From: Hevea brasiliensis
Taxonomy: Eukaryota > Streptophyta > Magnoliopsida > Malpighiales > Euphorbiaceae
Direction: 5' to 3'
Assembly (NCBI RefSeq): GCF_030052815.1
Contig: NC_079496.1
Coordinates: forward strand, 81,953,652-82,017,651
Length of the DNA stretch: 64,000 bases
The notes under the pieces were generated by a model. It saw nothing but the letters and a program-made list of their open reading frames with translations, was not told the origin of the DNA and did not search any database. Below are positions 1 through 10,032 of this stretch, piece by piece; within the stretch, counting starts at the first letter, position 1, and every line of letters starts with the position of its first letter. The position numbers and the translations under genes are program-made.

Positions 1-821
1 TACCATGCACTAGAATCTCTCTATTACAAAATCCCAACTCAAGCTGGAGTCATGGTTTATGTCAAACTCCATTTGCTATGAATATTATGTTCTCTTTTAA
101 TTCCAGTTCTTGATTCAAAAGATTTTTCTCATCAGAAACTCTTTTCTGAATAAATCTATCTGTCCTGGCCAGGAACTTGAAACATCAAGAACAATTAAAT
201 GAACATAGGATTTTATCTCTATTTACTTAGAGGAACAAATTCCATCTTGATCAACACCTACCTCCATATATAACTAGCAGGAGCCAACACATGCCCATAT
301 ACCCATACATAGTACAAGTATGAAAGCAGTATAAAACTCAAACTACCTATATACAAGATAACTATGCTATCTCAGGTCTAAAGATTATATGCTCTGATAT
401 GATTTATGACAAAACATTGACAAGAGTAAACTCCATGTGCTTGTCATAAGTGTCACTGGTTCGGCCTACTTATCATTTATAAGTGCCTATCATGTTTGTT
501 ATATGGCATGAGACTCACCATTCCATCTTATTTATATCTCATATAAACAACTTGGGAACAAACATGAATACAATCTTTCTGGATAAGTCATGTCCTTATT
601 ATGAAGTATCCTCGATTGTGAACCTATTTATGATACTTTGTGCTAGAAATATTGTCACTCATATTCTTAACAACTTAAGAATAATATTTCTAACAAAATA
701 TCAATGGGCCTTTTCTATTACACATAAATATATTATGTAAACGGAAAAGTAGAAATGCCTTTTAATAAAATTATGTACAAGATATATACTAAATGATATG
801 CTCTAGGGCATACTACTAACA
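1..821 (-). repeat. Element A 3' LTR, partial
   Basis: This stretch matches 18474-19288 (A's own 5' LTR) almost base for base and ends in the same CA-type terminus (...TACTAACA on the plus strand, TGTTAGTAG on the element strand). About 1.28 kb of this LTR lies left of the window. An 85-codon open frame at 483-740 is antisense to the LTR and is not a gene. No coding content. Confidence 0.93.
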
Positions 822-833
822 ATCTCCCACTAG
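822..833 (-). other. Polypurine tract of element A
   Basis: On the element strand the purine-rich run CTAGTGGGAGAT lies directly before the LTR start TGTTAGTAG. This is where plus-strand DNA synthesis is primed. The same sequence stands before B's 3' LTR at 26520-26531. Confidence 0.8.
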
Positions 834-834
834 C

Positions 835-1387
835 ACTAGAGCCATTCATTATAATATCTTAGACCTATCTTCTCAAGATGTCGGTCTAACCGAGTCTGTG
901 ACATAGGCTTAGTGAATGGATCAGCTGATTTTTAGCTGATGTTATATTTTCTGCATGGCTATATCGCCTTGCCCAACTATATCCCTGATAATATGGTAGT
1001 GCCTTTCTATGTGTTTGGATTTTGGTGAGACCTTAGTTCCTTAGTCTGTATGACTGCTCCATTATTGTCACAGTGTAGTGGAATTGCTGACTTAATGGAA
1101 GGAACTACTATAAGTTCTATCACGAACTTTTTTATCCAAACAGCGTCCTTTTGCAAGATTCGATGCAAAGAATATACTCGACCTCGATGAGTGGAATCTG
1201 CAATGCGTGCTCGCTTGGAACTCTTCCAACTGACTGCACCTCCATTACAAATGAACACATATCCAGAGGTAGACTTTCTATCATTGATATTTGATTGGAA
1301 ATCAGAATCAGTATAACCATCCAATTGCAAGTCTCCACCTTCATAAATCAAGAATAAATCCTTAGTTTTTCTCAAGTACTTAAGAAT
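835..1387 (-). pseudogene. Copia RNase H domain of element A
   Basis: Degrades the RNA strand of the RNA-DNA hybrid during reverse transcription. The readable frame (1007-1375, 122 residues) has the DGYTDSDF block with the first catalytic Asp, KSTSGYVF, and CDNNGA with a later Asp. The stretch that should hold the catalytic Glu (normally EAEY-like) reads out of frame after a small deletion. The C-terminal block (KHIERHYH, then ADPFTKP) continues in another frame to about position 835, just before the polypurine tract. At least two frameshifts separate it from the RT upstream, so it is a dead remnant. Confidence 0.85.
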
Positions 1388-1399
1388 ATTCTTGATAGC

Positions 1400-2145
1400 T
1401 TATCCAAAGGTTCCAAACTGATTGGATTGATACCTGCTAGTCAAACTAACAGCATATGCGATATCCGGCCTAGTACACAACATTGCATACATTAAACTTC
1501 CAATAGACGAAGCATATGGAATCCTAGCCATCTTATCTCTTTCTTTAGGTGTCTTTGGAGACATCTCTTTAGAAAGATGGATACCATGTCTCACTGGTAA
1601 CAATCCTCTCTTGGAATCAAGCATGTTAAACCTCTTTAACACCTTTTCCAAGTATAGACTTTGGGATAAACCAATTATTCTTTTCGCTCTATCTCTATAG
1701 ATGCGAATCCCAAGAATATAGGTTGCCTCCCCTAAGTCTTTCATGGAGAATGTATTTGACAACCATACCTTTATAGTCATCAACATACCTGTGTCATTAC
1801 CTATCAACAGTATGTCATCCACATATAAGACAAGGAAAGTGATAGCTCTGTCACTAACCTTCTTATATACACATGGCTCATCCTCATTTTTGATAAAACC
1901 AAAGGATTTAATGGCTTCATCAAAACGGATGTTCCAACTCCTCGAAGCTTGTTTCAACCCATAAATGGATCGCTTTAGCTTGCATACCTTGGAACCATCT
2001 TGGGATTCAAATCCCTTAGGTTGTTCCATGAAAATGTTTTCTTCAATGTATCGATTGAGAAAAGCTGTTTTGACATCCATCTGCCAAATCTCATAATCAT
2101 AATATGCAGCTATTGCTAATAAAATCCTAATTGATTTAAGCATGG
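1400..2145 (-). pseudogene. Copia reverse transcriptase of element A, 3' part
   Basis: RT domain of the RVT_2 type, about 245 residues. Visible blocks are QMDVKTAFLNRY, KRSIYGLKQASRSW, the catalytic YVDD box (residues 112-115 of the open frame that starts at 2158) and the conserved LMYAMLCTRPDIAYAV. The domain begins on the far side of element D (13173 and rightwards, ...RQGIDYEETFSPV) and D's 5-bp TSD CAACA marks the cut. Apart from D the frame is intact until a small deletion near 1400, so RT was broken mainly by D. Confidence 0.9.
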
Positions 2146-2150
2146 CAACA
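2146..2150. repeat. Target-site duplication of element D (CAACA)
   Basis: CAACA stands at 2146-2150 and again at 13168-13172, flanking D exactly. The uninterrupted site in element B (about 25210) contains the sequence once (reverse complement TGTTG in CCTGTTGCC). This proves a single integrase-mediated insertion. Confidence 0.97.
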
Positions 2151-3786
2151 TGTGACACCCCTTACCCGTGTACAGTATACCCGAGTAAGTAATGCCACCT
2201 GGTGTACCGGCACACTCTAATATTCCTCAATTAATTTAGACAATGCTTTTGCATATAATTTATGAAATACAATTTATTTAAACCATTTATCAAAAGTATC
2301 ATTCATTTAACGTTCCGAAAATTTTAAAGAAAATCCGGCGGAGTACCGGCTAAAAATGGAGAAAACCGTTCTTCGGAACCTGTTAAAAACACTTCCAATA
2401 TACAATTTCATTCATTCTCAACTCCAATATCATCACAAAACTCAATATCAAGATATCAACAATTTTTCAATTTCAGGTCTCAACAACCTTTTCATTGCTC
2501 AAAACATCCCTTTCTCAGGGTTCTCATATATAAACAACCATTAAATACTCAAATTAATACCATACATGACCATAAATCTTTATTATTTACAATAAGCTCA
2601 AAATACATTACATAAATCCCAAATACATATGAGAAATAAAAATTTAATTACAAAATGACAAAATGACATCTAGTGTCCTACCAATGCACTGCAGGTGACG
2701 AGGTGACACGGACATCGAAAGAATCGCCGGATGGACTCACCCACCTGTGGTCTACTGGTCTCGCGATCGAGATCTCCAGTACCTTTGCGTGGCAATAGCA
2801 ACGCGATAATCACTTATGCTTAGTGGTGCAATAATATAATAAAATAAAATAGCTAGAAAATAAATGTGTATAGTTTGTGTATGCTTTCTTTGTTTTGTAT
2901 TGTTATATTCATTGTTTCATTTACGTTGTTCACTTTTATTCATTTGGTTGCCCCAAGTAACCTACACTAGATGACTGGATCGATAACGGGTAACCGCATC
3001 GGGTACCTAGTACCTCGGCCGTCACACCATCGGTCACATACGTATCTCCCAGGCAAATGCAACTAACAATGTCAGAATAATATCCGCACAAGGCCAAGTC
3101 TCAATACAAAGTCGAATGGCTAAAAGCCATGAAATCACAGAATGGCATTTTTGCCATGTGCGATCGCTAATCGAACCCTATTGGCATGCCAAACTATCCA
3201 AACCAATCTTGTTAGGTATACTAGGGCATTTGAAACTCTTAAATTTGTCAATTTGTGAATTTCAACTTTTTTGGTGTCACTATTCATCATTGGTCAACAA
3301 AAATGTTGACTTTTAGAATAAAAATGTGTACATCAACTTTGGCACTCCCAACATACCACATTTGGTGTTTAAAACTTGTTGGCATTAAGTGTTTTTGCCA
3401 TTCCAAAGTGTAACTCAACACAAACAGATTTTTCAATTTTGGTGAGTCAACTTCACTGTTCCATTGGACACTGTTACTGTTGGAATTTGAGGAAATGTAA
3501 AACATGAAAGTTGTTCCTTCTTTTGTCTAGTTGAATTTCCTTTTTTCAATCACTCCATTTGGAGTTTTGTAGCTCCAGATATGGCTCAAAATCCCAAGCT
3601 GTCCGGATATGCATTCTGCAGAAATTTACCATATCTACAGTGCATGAACAGTAACTTGAGTCACTTGGTTGAATGGGTTCTGGCCATAATTTGGGGTAGG
3701 TTCCTTCATGAAAATTGTTTGTCTATGTCTTAACTTGTTTCTGTAAAAATTTCAGGCCAATTGACCAAATCTACAGTGAGTTATGG

Positions 3787-3813
3787 CCAAATGAACAGTT
3801 ACTGTTCATTTGG
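3787..3813. repeat. 27-bp palindrome in D/F LTRs
   Basis: Arms CCAAATGAACAGT and ACTGTTCATTTGG are perfect reverse complements around a single T. It occurs again at 11673-11699 and 57685-57711, and with one mismatch at 33653-33679. It could fold as a hairpin in the transcript. Function unknown. Confidence 0.85.
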
Positions 3814-3987
3814 CAAATTCTGCAGAATTCAGTGCAGGGCATCCGGATTGTGGCTGAGTTTTGACCCTTTGCTTTGGTCTTTTGGGCATGGTTTCTTCAG
3901 CAAAAATGTGCCATTATAAGCCTAGTTTCATGTCCAATTGGCCAAACTTCAATTGGACTACCACTGCCCAAGTTATGGCAGTGCAAA

Positions 3988-4007
3988 GGGACTGAAATTT
4001 CAGTCCC
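3988..4007. repeat. 20-bp perfect palindrome in D LTRs
   Basis: GGGACTGAAATTTCAGTCCC is self-complementary over all 20 bases, and recurs at 11875-11894. It is followed by CCCTATG...CATAGGG (7-bp arms) and preceded by CACTGCC...GGCAGTG (7-bp arms), giving a cluster of consecutive potential hairpins. Confidence 0.8.
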
Positions 4008-5282
4008 TATGCTGCTGTCCATAGGGCAGCCTGCAACCTCACCTTGCCATAGTGTTTTTCAGTCCCATTTATGGTCAACACATCTAAAATGGTCACTAAT
4101 TGACCATTACAATGTGCCCTAACAATTTCCTAAGCCAAGTCACACTTTCACCTTTCCAAACCCTAATTTCCATATGAATTTTTACAACATGCTTTAATTA
4201 ACTATCTCATTCCATAATCACATGCATACATGGTTTAATCTTGATCTCTAGTCCACTTTAAGTCCATCAAAACACTCATTCCTTTTTATTCAATAGGGCT
4301 GCCAAAACCTAGGGCATGGATAGACATAGATTTCATTCATTTTAGTCACAAATTCCTACTTATTCCAAGTCTCTAACATAGAATTTAAAAAGCTTTAGAT
4401 GTATATATGCACTAACCTTGTTTGGGCAGAATTTTCCCAAGCAATTCCTTCACTTTCTTGGCTTTTCTTGGCTGCCAAAGGCTTTAGCAAGGTGCTAGGG
4501 CAAGTTTTAGTGAAGCTAGGTTAGGATTTTATGGTGAGACAAGGTAGGAAATCAAGCTTGCTTGGTTGAGCTCCAATGGAGGGTGGAAGGGAAGGGTTCA
4601 CGTTTTGGTGGAGAAGAAGGAGAAGAAGAGCAGCTGGTTTTTAATTCCTTTAGCCCATTTTTAGTCTCTTTTATTGGTTAACTAATTGGTTATTTTATTG
4701 TGATTGGAGGAAATTTTTAAATGACATCATAATTTGTCATAATTTGCTTTTTATTTCATTTTTCTTTTCTTTTCTTTTCTACCACATTTCAATTTAATTT
4801 TTAGCAATATTTATTCATATTTTGAGTCATAATAATTATTTACTTAACTGGACAAGTCGGCCAAAATTCACCTCTGAAGGCGAAATGACCAAAATGCCCT
4901 CCGTTTGGCTTAACGGGTCAAAATTGGTGCATCTGATTGAAAATTTTTTCTAGGTATTTTCTTGGCATTCTAATGCCATGGGAACCTCAATTACCCTTCT
5001 CTGGAGTCCCAAAAATTATTTTATAATTTTTCCCCCGGGTCTAGGGCTCCTCGTTGCGAGAACCGCAACTTCCCTCCGGTTACCCATCGCTAGGGCACCG
5101 GCTCGTTTAACTTGATTGTATTTTATTTCTAAAATTTTTACTAAATTTTTCTTGTTAATATTTGAGTTAATTATGGTTCCTGACTTTAGTTTGAATATTT
5201 TTCCGGACATTCTAGCTGTCTGGACTGACACCGGTCACCGAAACAGTAGGATGTACGGAGTGGTTATCGGGAGGGTGTTACA

Positions 5283-5295
5283 ACTCTTCCCCTCT
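5283..5295 (-). other. Polypurine tract of element D
   Basis: Element-strand AGAGGGGAAGAGT directly precedes the 3' LTR start TGTAACACCC. The same tract stands at 35144-35156 in F. Confidence 0.85.
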
Positions 5296-5830
5296 AATTT
5301 AAATTTCGTCCTCGAAATTTACCTGATGCAAACAGTTGAGGGAACTGTTGCCTCATCGTCTCTTCACTTTCCCAAGTTGCCTCCTCGGTGTTGTGGTGCC
5401 TCCATAGCACTTTCACCAATGGAATTTGCTTGTTTCTCAACTCTCTCACTTCCCGAGCCAAGATCCGTAGAGGTTCTTCTTCATATGTCAAATCCGGCTG
5501 TATTTCAATTTCTTCTCTGGAGATGACATGTGAAGGATCTGAGCGGTATCTTCTGAGCATGGACACGTGGAACACATTATGGATCTTGTCCAGCTTTGGT
5601 GGTAAAGCTAGCCTATAGGCCACTGGACCCACACGTTCAATGACTTCATAGGGGCCAATGAACCTAGGGCTCAACTTACCTTTTCTTCCAAACCTCAACA
5701 CTTTCTTCCATGGTGACACCTTGAGGAACACTTTGTCGCCAACCACATATTCTATTTCTTTTCTCCTCAGGTCGGCATAAGATTTCTGTCTGTCTGAGGC
5801 AATCTTTAAGTTGGCTTTGATTGATTTCAC
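5294..5830 (-). pseudogene. Gypsy integrase C-terminus with chromodomain (element D)
   Basis: Open frame of 178 residues forming the end of pol. The first part is the integrase C-terminal region with the GPY/F-type block ([20 protein letters not shown]). It is followed by the linker [13 protein letters not shown] and then a chromodomain ([19 protein letters not shown], then QQFPQLF). The chromodomain binds histone marks and directs integration into heterochromatin in chromoviruses. This block is the main reason for the Tekay/Del assignment. The frame itself is open, but the upstream integrase is shifted out of frame at about 5830-5870, at a site where F has an intact CAG/CTG-containing sequence, so no complete integrase can be made. 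Confidence 0.9.
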
Positions 5831-6574
5831 CTTCTCCTCACTGTTTCACTGTGCGGCCCTACCAGTTTGTCTTCGCCCAATTCAGTCCAGCATACTGGAG
5901 TTCTACATTTTCTCCCATACAGTGCTTCATACGGGGCCATTTGAATACTAGCTTGGTAGCTATTGTTGTATGCAAATTCTACCAGTGGGAGGTATCTATC
6001 GACTTCCTCAAACTCAATGACACAACTCATCAGCATATCCTCTAGGACCTGATAAGTATTTCACGTTATTGTTATCATTTCAATTCAAGATTTGTATCAA
6101 TTTCATTGGTTTCAATTGTTTACCTGGATTACTCTTTCAGATTGCCCATCCGTCTGAGGATGGAAAGCTGTGCTGAAATGGAGTTGTGTACCCAAGGACT
6201 CATGAAACTTCTTCCAAAATCTCGATGTAAACCTTGGGTCTCGATCAGATATGATGGAAAGTGGAATTCCATGCGATCTAACTATCTCACTAATATACAA
6301 TCGCTAACCTCTCTAGTGAGTAGTCGGTCCTAATCGCGAGAAAGTGTCTTGACTTTGTCAATCTATCAACTATCACCCATGCCGCATCATGTTTCTTCCG
6401 GTGAGAGGTAGACCACTTACAAAATCCATGGTGACCGATCCCATTTCCATTCGGTATGCGATAGGTCAGTAGCAAACCCGATGGAACTTGGTGTTCTGCC
6501 TTGACTTGCCGACATGTCAAGCATTTAGTCACATAGTCGCCTATGTCCTTTTCATACTGTGCCACCAATATCAA
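5827..6574 (-). pseudogene. Gypsy integrase zinc finger and catalytic core (element D)
   Basis: Integrase inserts the cDNA into the host chromosome. Visible pieces are the C-X2-C half of the HHCC finger (CLTCRQVKAEHQ, about 6500), the catalytic block [14 protein letters not shown] with its Asp and SERV with the catalytic Glu (6112-6300), and [12 protein letters not shown] (5827-6036). The pieces lie in different frames. At 6049-6123 a 75-bp insertion absent from F and G interrupts the reading frame just after ...SERVIQ and brings an in-frame stop. Compared with F, several one- or two-base losses fall at CAG/CTG sites. Confidence 0.88.
6049..6123 (-). other. 75-bp GT-AG intron-like insertion in D integrase
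   Basis: On the element strand the segment begins GTAAAC after ...TCCAG and ends TTATCAG before GTCC. Removing it restores the uninterrupted sequence seen at the same site in F (about 35913-35930). The insertion is AT-rich, and CAGGT stands at both joints, as expected if a 70-bp sequence inserted with a 5-bp duplication. The length and borders match a minimal plant intron, but splicing is not shown. It may instead be a small unclassified insertion. Confidence 0.75.
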
Positions 6575-6875
6575 GCTTCAGATCATGATACATCTTTGTA
6601 CTTCCCGGTGCATAGCATATACACCGGTGTGTGCCTCTTTCGAATCATCGCCTTCAATTCCCCATTATCCGTACACACGCCTTCCTTTGAAATACAGACA
6701 CCCATCCGACTTCGCCTCATAGTCGCTTGCTTTTCCTCCGAGATCTTGCTCATAATAGCCATTAACTTCTCATCCGCTTTTGCCCATCTAATATCTCAGA
6801 AAGGTGTTTGGCCACACTTGCAACTCAGCCAAAATAGCTCCATCTCGAACCAAGGATAGACGGCATTCAATGATC

Positions 6876-7363
6876 TCAAAGTCGTGATGGACTTTCGCTC
6901 AAAGCATCAAGAACTACATTTGCCTTCCTGTGATGGTAGTTAATTACACAGTCATAATCCTTCAGGAACTCAATCCATCGCCTCTGTCTAAGGTTGAGCT
7001 CCTTCTGGGTTGGCAAATATTTCAGGCTTTTGTGGTCTGTGTAAATATAGCACTTTTCACCATACAAGTAATGCCTCCATATCTTCAGTGCGAAGATAAT
7101 TGCCGCGAGCTCTAGATCATGGGTAGGGTAGTTCTATTCATGTGGCCTTAATCGCTCGGAAGCATAGGCGACCACCTTCCCTCTTGCATCAATACACACC
7201 CTAGCCCATTATGTGAGGCATCACTATAGACCACAAAGTCCTTTCCGAACACTGGCTGTGTTAACACTGGTGCCTCTGTCAACATAGCCTTCAATTTCTC
7301 AAAACTAGTCTGACACTTGTCATTCCAGTCAAATCTAACATTCTTGTGTAACAACTTGGTCAT
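6876..7363 (-). pseudogene. Gypsy RNase H domain (element D)
   Basis: RNase H of Ty3/gypsy type, in two frames. The upstream piece (7148-7363) shows the thumb/RNase H entry LTQPVFGKDFVVYSDASHNG, where SDAS supplies the first catalytic Asp. The downstream piece (6876-7067) shows [22 protein letters not shown] and the end block [14 protein letters not shown] (normally HPGKANVVADALSR). The central part with the catalytic Glu is frameshifted around 7070-7150. Non-functional. Confidence 0.85.
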
Positions 7364-7369
7364 TGGAGC

Positions 7370-8225
7370 AACTATTAGGAAAATCCTTCACAAATCTTCA
7401 GTAATACCCAGCTAGCCCCAAGAAGCTTCGACCTCGCTTGTATTTCTCGGGAGGCTTCCATTCCATCATCGCTTCTATTTTCTTGGGATCCACCCTAATC
7501 CCATCACCGACACTATGTGTCCAAGGAATGCAATCTCATTCACCAAAAGTCACACTTGGACAACTTAGCATACGACTTCTTTTCCCGCAGGTTTGCGTAA
7601 CAATCCTCAAATGTTCATCATGTTCTTCCTCGGTGTTGGAGTACACCGTAATGTCATCAATAAAACCACTACGAACCGATCTAGGTATGGATGGAAGATA
7701 CGGTTCATAAGGTCCATGAACGCCTTGGTGCATTTGTTAGGCCAAAGGGCATCACCGTAAACTCATAATGCCCATACCGGGTCTTGAATGCGCCTTGGGC
7801 ACATCTACATCTTTCACCTCACCGATGATACCCGATCCGAGATCAATCTTAGAAAATACTCCTGCTTCCCTTCACTGATCAAACAGATCATCAATTCTAG
7901 GCAACGGATACTTGTTCTTCATACTCACTTTATTCAATCGCCAAGAATCAATGCATAGCCTCAAAGTCCCATCCTTCTTTTTCAAAAATAGCACTGGAGC
8001 TCCCCATTGTGACACAATGGGGCTTATGAACCCCTTATCTAAAAACTCTTGCAACTGAGTTTTCAACTCCCTTAATTCAGGGGGTGCCATCCTATAAGGA
8101 GCAATGGAAATGGGTGCTGTACCCGGCAGTGTCTCAATAGCAAATTCGACTTCCCTTTCTGGTGGCAAACCAGGCAACTCTTTAGGAAATACTGGGAAGT
8201 CTCTCACCGTGGGTATGTCACTCAA
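7370..8225 (-). pseudogene. Gypsy reverse transcriptase (element D)
   Basis: RVT_1-type RT in several frames. The N-terminal piece (7872-8225) reads [13 protein letters not shown], then [42 protein letters not shown] and [13 protein letters not shown]. The palm with the catalytic box is at 7536-7733 and reads FIDDITVYSNTEEEHDEHL (usual form FIDDILVYS). Between them the sequence is shifted around 7735-7870. Compared with F and G the domain is complete in length but not translatable. Confidence 0.87.
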
Positions 8226-8665
8226 GTTTGGCTTAGCCGCCTAGTATCCACCACATGTGCTAGGTAGGCTTCACACCTTTTCTCATCATTCTTCTTGCAA
8301 CATGGTCGAGATGACATTGACAGAAATCGCCTTTCCCCTACAATCGTGATCTCATTACCCTCGTGGGTTTTCAAAGAAATTCTCTTCAATTTGCGATCAA
8401 CTATTGCCGATGACGTGACAACCACCCATTCCCAAAATCACGCCAAACTCATGGAAGGGTAACTCAATCAAGTCCGCCAAGAATTCATACCTGAATCCTT
8501 AAAGGGCAACTCTTGTATACCTTATTCACTACCACATCGTGACCCAATGGATTAGTGACCGAATGTCTTGGTCACTCTCCCTACCAAGATCCCCTTTCTA
8601 CGGGTAGATTGATGCAGATGTATGAATGAGTGGATCCCGGATCCACCAATGCATGCACAGGAGTA
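8226..8665 (-). pseudogene. Gypsy aspartic protease region (element D)
   Basis: The stretch encodes the retropepsin region that would cut the Gag-Pol polyprotein. Reverse-complement reading around 8615-8655 gives the active-site neighbourhood (VDPGSTHSYI-like), as in F at 50398-50592. The C-terminal tail, with KLKRISLKTHEGNEITIVGE and CEAYLAHVVDT, is open at 8222-8425. Small deletions between the blocks, for instance in the GMDWL-like segment near 8430-8460, break the frame. Confidence 0.75.
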
Positions 8666-8699
8666 GTGTAGAGGAGAACGCACTCGATGACGCCCGGCA

Positions 8700-9905
8700 T
8701 CTTGCTCCTCCCGAGCTCTCAAGGCATAATTTCTCGGCGTGGTCCGTTATCCGGTCTCTCCGCCGCGGATGTAGGCCTCTGTGATGGTCCCATCACAACC
8801 GCTGCGATTTTCTACCTCTCGTGGTGCAGAGCAGTGTCTTTCTCGCTTGTGTTGGAGCAACAGTAGTAGTTCTGCGTGATGCCTTTAATCGATGCTCGTT
8901 GACCCACACCTCAAGCAGCACCGCCACTCTCAACACTCCTTTATGCCATTTCTCGGCGGTGTGGACACGCAGAAAATGCCGGGCTGGTCCTCGAACCCCA
9001 TCCTCGGAGAGCTGCCCACCGATGGTGTGGACTAACCTCTCCTAGGGATGAATCGTGGCTCGCCCCGAGATCGACTGCCCCGTGGTCGAGCTGAACTTTG
9101 TACAGAGGACCCTTAAACTTCTTCCCAAATCCAGTGGGTGGAACTAGACCGACTGGTCCCCTTCTCGCTCTCTCCTTCTCGGTCCGCTCATTGATTCTCA
9201 CTTTTTCAACCCTTATTGCGCCTTCCACTAGCTTGCTAAATTCTGTGATTCCTAAGGCGGTGAGTCAGTATCTTGATATTGTCATTCAGTCCCTCTTCAA
9301 ATCTCTTGCACCTTTCACTTCAAGTAGGGACTATTTCCTTCCATAGCGGCTTAACCGAACAAACTCCTTCTTATACTCTACCACCGATAACCTGTCTCGC
9401 TCAGTTAATGAATTCCTTATTCTCTCTTCCGTATACAAGCACTACATATTTCTTCTTGAACTCAGAGAGGAAGAAGTCCTGTTACGCCTTCGGCCGCACT
9501 TCATCGACACCGTGTCCCACCATCCGTAGGCATCGCCTTGTAACAAGGATATAGCAGCCTTCTAAGTTCTCGCCTGGGTGCAGTGAAGTTGTTTTAAGAC
9601 TCGCTGCTCGCTTCAACCAATTCTACCGCAATGCAGTCATCTTCTCTCTTGCCATAGAAGTCCACACTCCAAACTTCCTTAGCCTTTCCAGTGTGATTTA
9701 CTGTGGAGCCGTGGTGGTGGTGGTGGTGCCGGCATTACCCGCCATTTGTTCAAGAAGTCGGCCATTTGTTGGAACATGGCTCGTGGAGGCCGAGGTGCTC
9801 GCTTGAGCCGGTGGAGCAGATTCTCTCATGCCCCGGCCTCACCGCTGCAGGTGGAGCATGACTCTCCACTTCCTCCTCAATGGCTCTCTGAGATGAAGGG
9901 TCCAT
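8700..9905 (-). pseudogene. Gypsy gag with zinc knuckle (element D)
   Basis: Gag forms the virus-like particle around the RNA. The start codon is at 9905 by comparison with F (MDPSSQ at 55906). The capsid part runs through about 9230-9700 and the basic stretch and zinc-knuckle region through 8700-9000, all broken into short frames by many one-base losses. Only pieces such as AIRVEKVRIN (in the frame 8941-9228) are readable. The long + frames over this region (8821-9045, 9273-9554) are antisense shadows. A leader of about 127 bp separates the start from the LTR. Confidence 0.8.
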
Positions 9906-10015
9906 ATCCTATTCAAAATAAGAAAGATAAACAGATCTGCATTAGTGTCACCTCGTCTCTTACAAATGCAATACATGGTATGGACTCAATCTAGGCCCAG
10001 AAACGCCTAAACCGT

Positions 10016-10027
10016 GCTCTGATACCA
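10016..10027 (-). other. Primer-binding site of element D
   Basis: Element-strand TGGTATCAGAGC, complementary to the 3' end of plant initiator Met-tRNA, lies 5 nt inside the 5' LTR. It primes minus-strand DNA synthesis. The same site with the same spacing occurs in F at 56017-56028. Confidence 0.92.
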
Positions 10028-10032
10028 CTAAA

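Larger units (their letters stand above)
2151..5282 (-). repeat. Element D 3' LTR
   Basis: 3,132 bp, starting TGTGACACCCC and ending GGGTGTTACA on the plus strand (TGTAACACCC...GTGTCACA on the element strand). It pairs with 10033-13167 almost without change. It holds no gene; short open frames (for example 2356-2544 and 3116-3316) recur only because the LTR copies are young. It contains a run of perfect short palindromes at about 3787-4100 and the AGGGCATTTTGGTCATTT motif (element strand) at 4883-4900. Confidence 0.96.

Noticed and set aside
483..740. 85-codon frame repeated at 18951-19151, 19200-19484 and 26615-26872, looking like a conserved small protein
   Set aside because: It lies antisense in the copia LTR and is conserved only because the LTR copies are young. 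The frame varies in start and length, and no domain is visible.
2356..2544. 62-codon frame present identically in both D LTRs (also 10235-10423)
   Set aside because: Copies of the same LTR; broken in the related F LTRs, so no sign of selection on the protein.
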